A DNA stretch of 64,000 bases from Deltaproteobacteria bacterium. GTDB taxonomy: Bacteria > Myxococcota_A > Polyangia > Polyangiales > JADJMO01. The position numbers were made by a program, and so were the translations under genes. Location of the stretch: positions 202,143-266,142 of the forward strand of contig JANYDK010000092.1 of assembly GCA_025363655.1 (NCBI GenBank), in the 5' to 3' direction. Of the stretch, positions 63,996-64,000 are shown piece after piece (positions within the stretch are counted from its first letter, which is position 1; every line of letters begins with the position of its first letter). The notes under the pieces were generated by a model. That model did not search any database and was not told the DNA's origin. It saw nothing but the letters and a program-made list of their open reading frames with translations.

Positions 63996-64000
63996 AGAGG

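Overview
This is a GC-rich, almost gap-free chromosomal segment that looks like a member of the Myxococcota, probably a Polyangiales-type soil bacterium. The evidence is indirect but consistent. There are many Ser/Thr kinases and kinase fusions, Asp/Ala/Cys-rich secreted lipoproteins, RCC1-like and thrombospondin-repeat envelope proteins, a MYXO-CTERM-like tail, LexA-operator-like GTTCAG motifs, and frequent 4-base GTGA/ATGA gene overlaps. I saw no rRNA, tRNA, insertion sequence, prophage or CRISPR array. Strong third-position GC makes many long antisense reading frames that are not genes.

Layout. 1-3.0 kb: two tandem metallophosphoesterases (the first cut by the window edge) and a TPR-like protein. 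3.4-9.1 kb: the rod-shape operon mreB-mreC-mreD-mrdA-rodA. 9.1-14.3 kb: envelope genes on the minus strand, namely two paralogous secreted barrel-like proteins, an OmpA/TSP3 lipoprotein and a DUF4398-like lipoprotein. 14.4-17.6 kb: lexA and a Kef-type antiporter fused to two Usp domains. 17.7-23.9 kb: a Cys-rich lipoprotein, a COG4389-type membrane protein, a GH57 glucan branching enzyme, an FmdB-like zinc ribbon and an RCC1 lipoprotein. 23.9-28.7 kb: a P450 and a TetR regulator facing each other across two near-perfect 22-bp operators, then a multicopper oxidase. 28.8-32.3 kb: an enoyl-CoA hydratase, an alpha-oxoamine synthase (serine palmitoyltransferase-like) and a TPR membrane protein. 32.3-35.4 kb: a kinase fused to an FGE-like domain and a secreted FGE-like protein.

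35.6-45.1 kb: one continuous plus-strand gene train for cbb3-type respiration (ccoI, ccoS, a fused ccoNO, ccoQ, a short one-heme ccoP, ccoG). It runs without a break into a translationally coupled cassette: a 78-aa single-span protein with one cysteine, a radical SAM/SPASM enzyme and two small multi-span membrane proteins. I regard this cassette as the most likely undescribed system in the window, possibly a membrane-bound RiPP or a cofactor/maturation module tied to the oxidase.

45.1-53.6 kb: a minus-strand set with phosphatidylserine decarboxylase, a methyltransferase with a very long disordered N-terminus, a MYXO-CTERM-like protein, a secreted HExxH peptidase and a DUF4175-like membrane/coiled-coil protein. 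53.8-64 kb: a lipoprotein, an RND pump with its adaptor (no TolC partner here), a kinase/P-loop ATPase that looks C-terminally shortened, a type II NADH dehydrogenase, a zinc-ribbon/OmpA-like protein, and a second SPASM radical SAM enzyme whose downstream context lies beyond the window.
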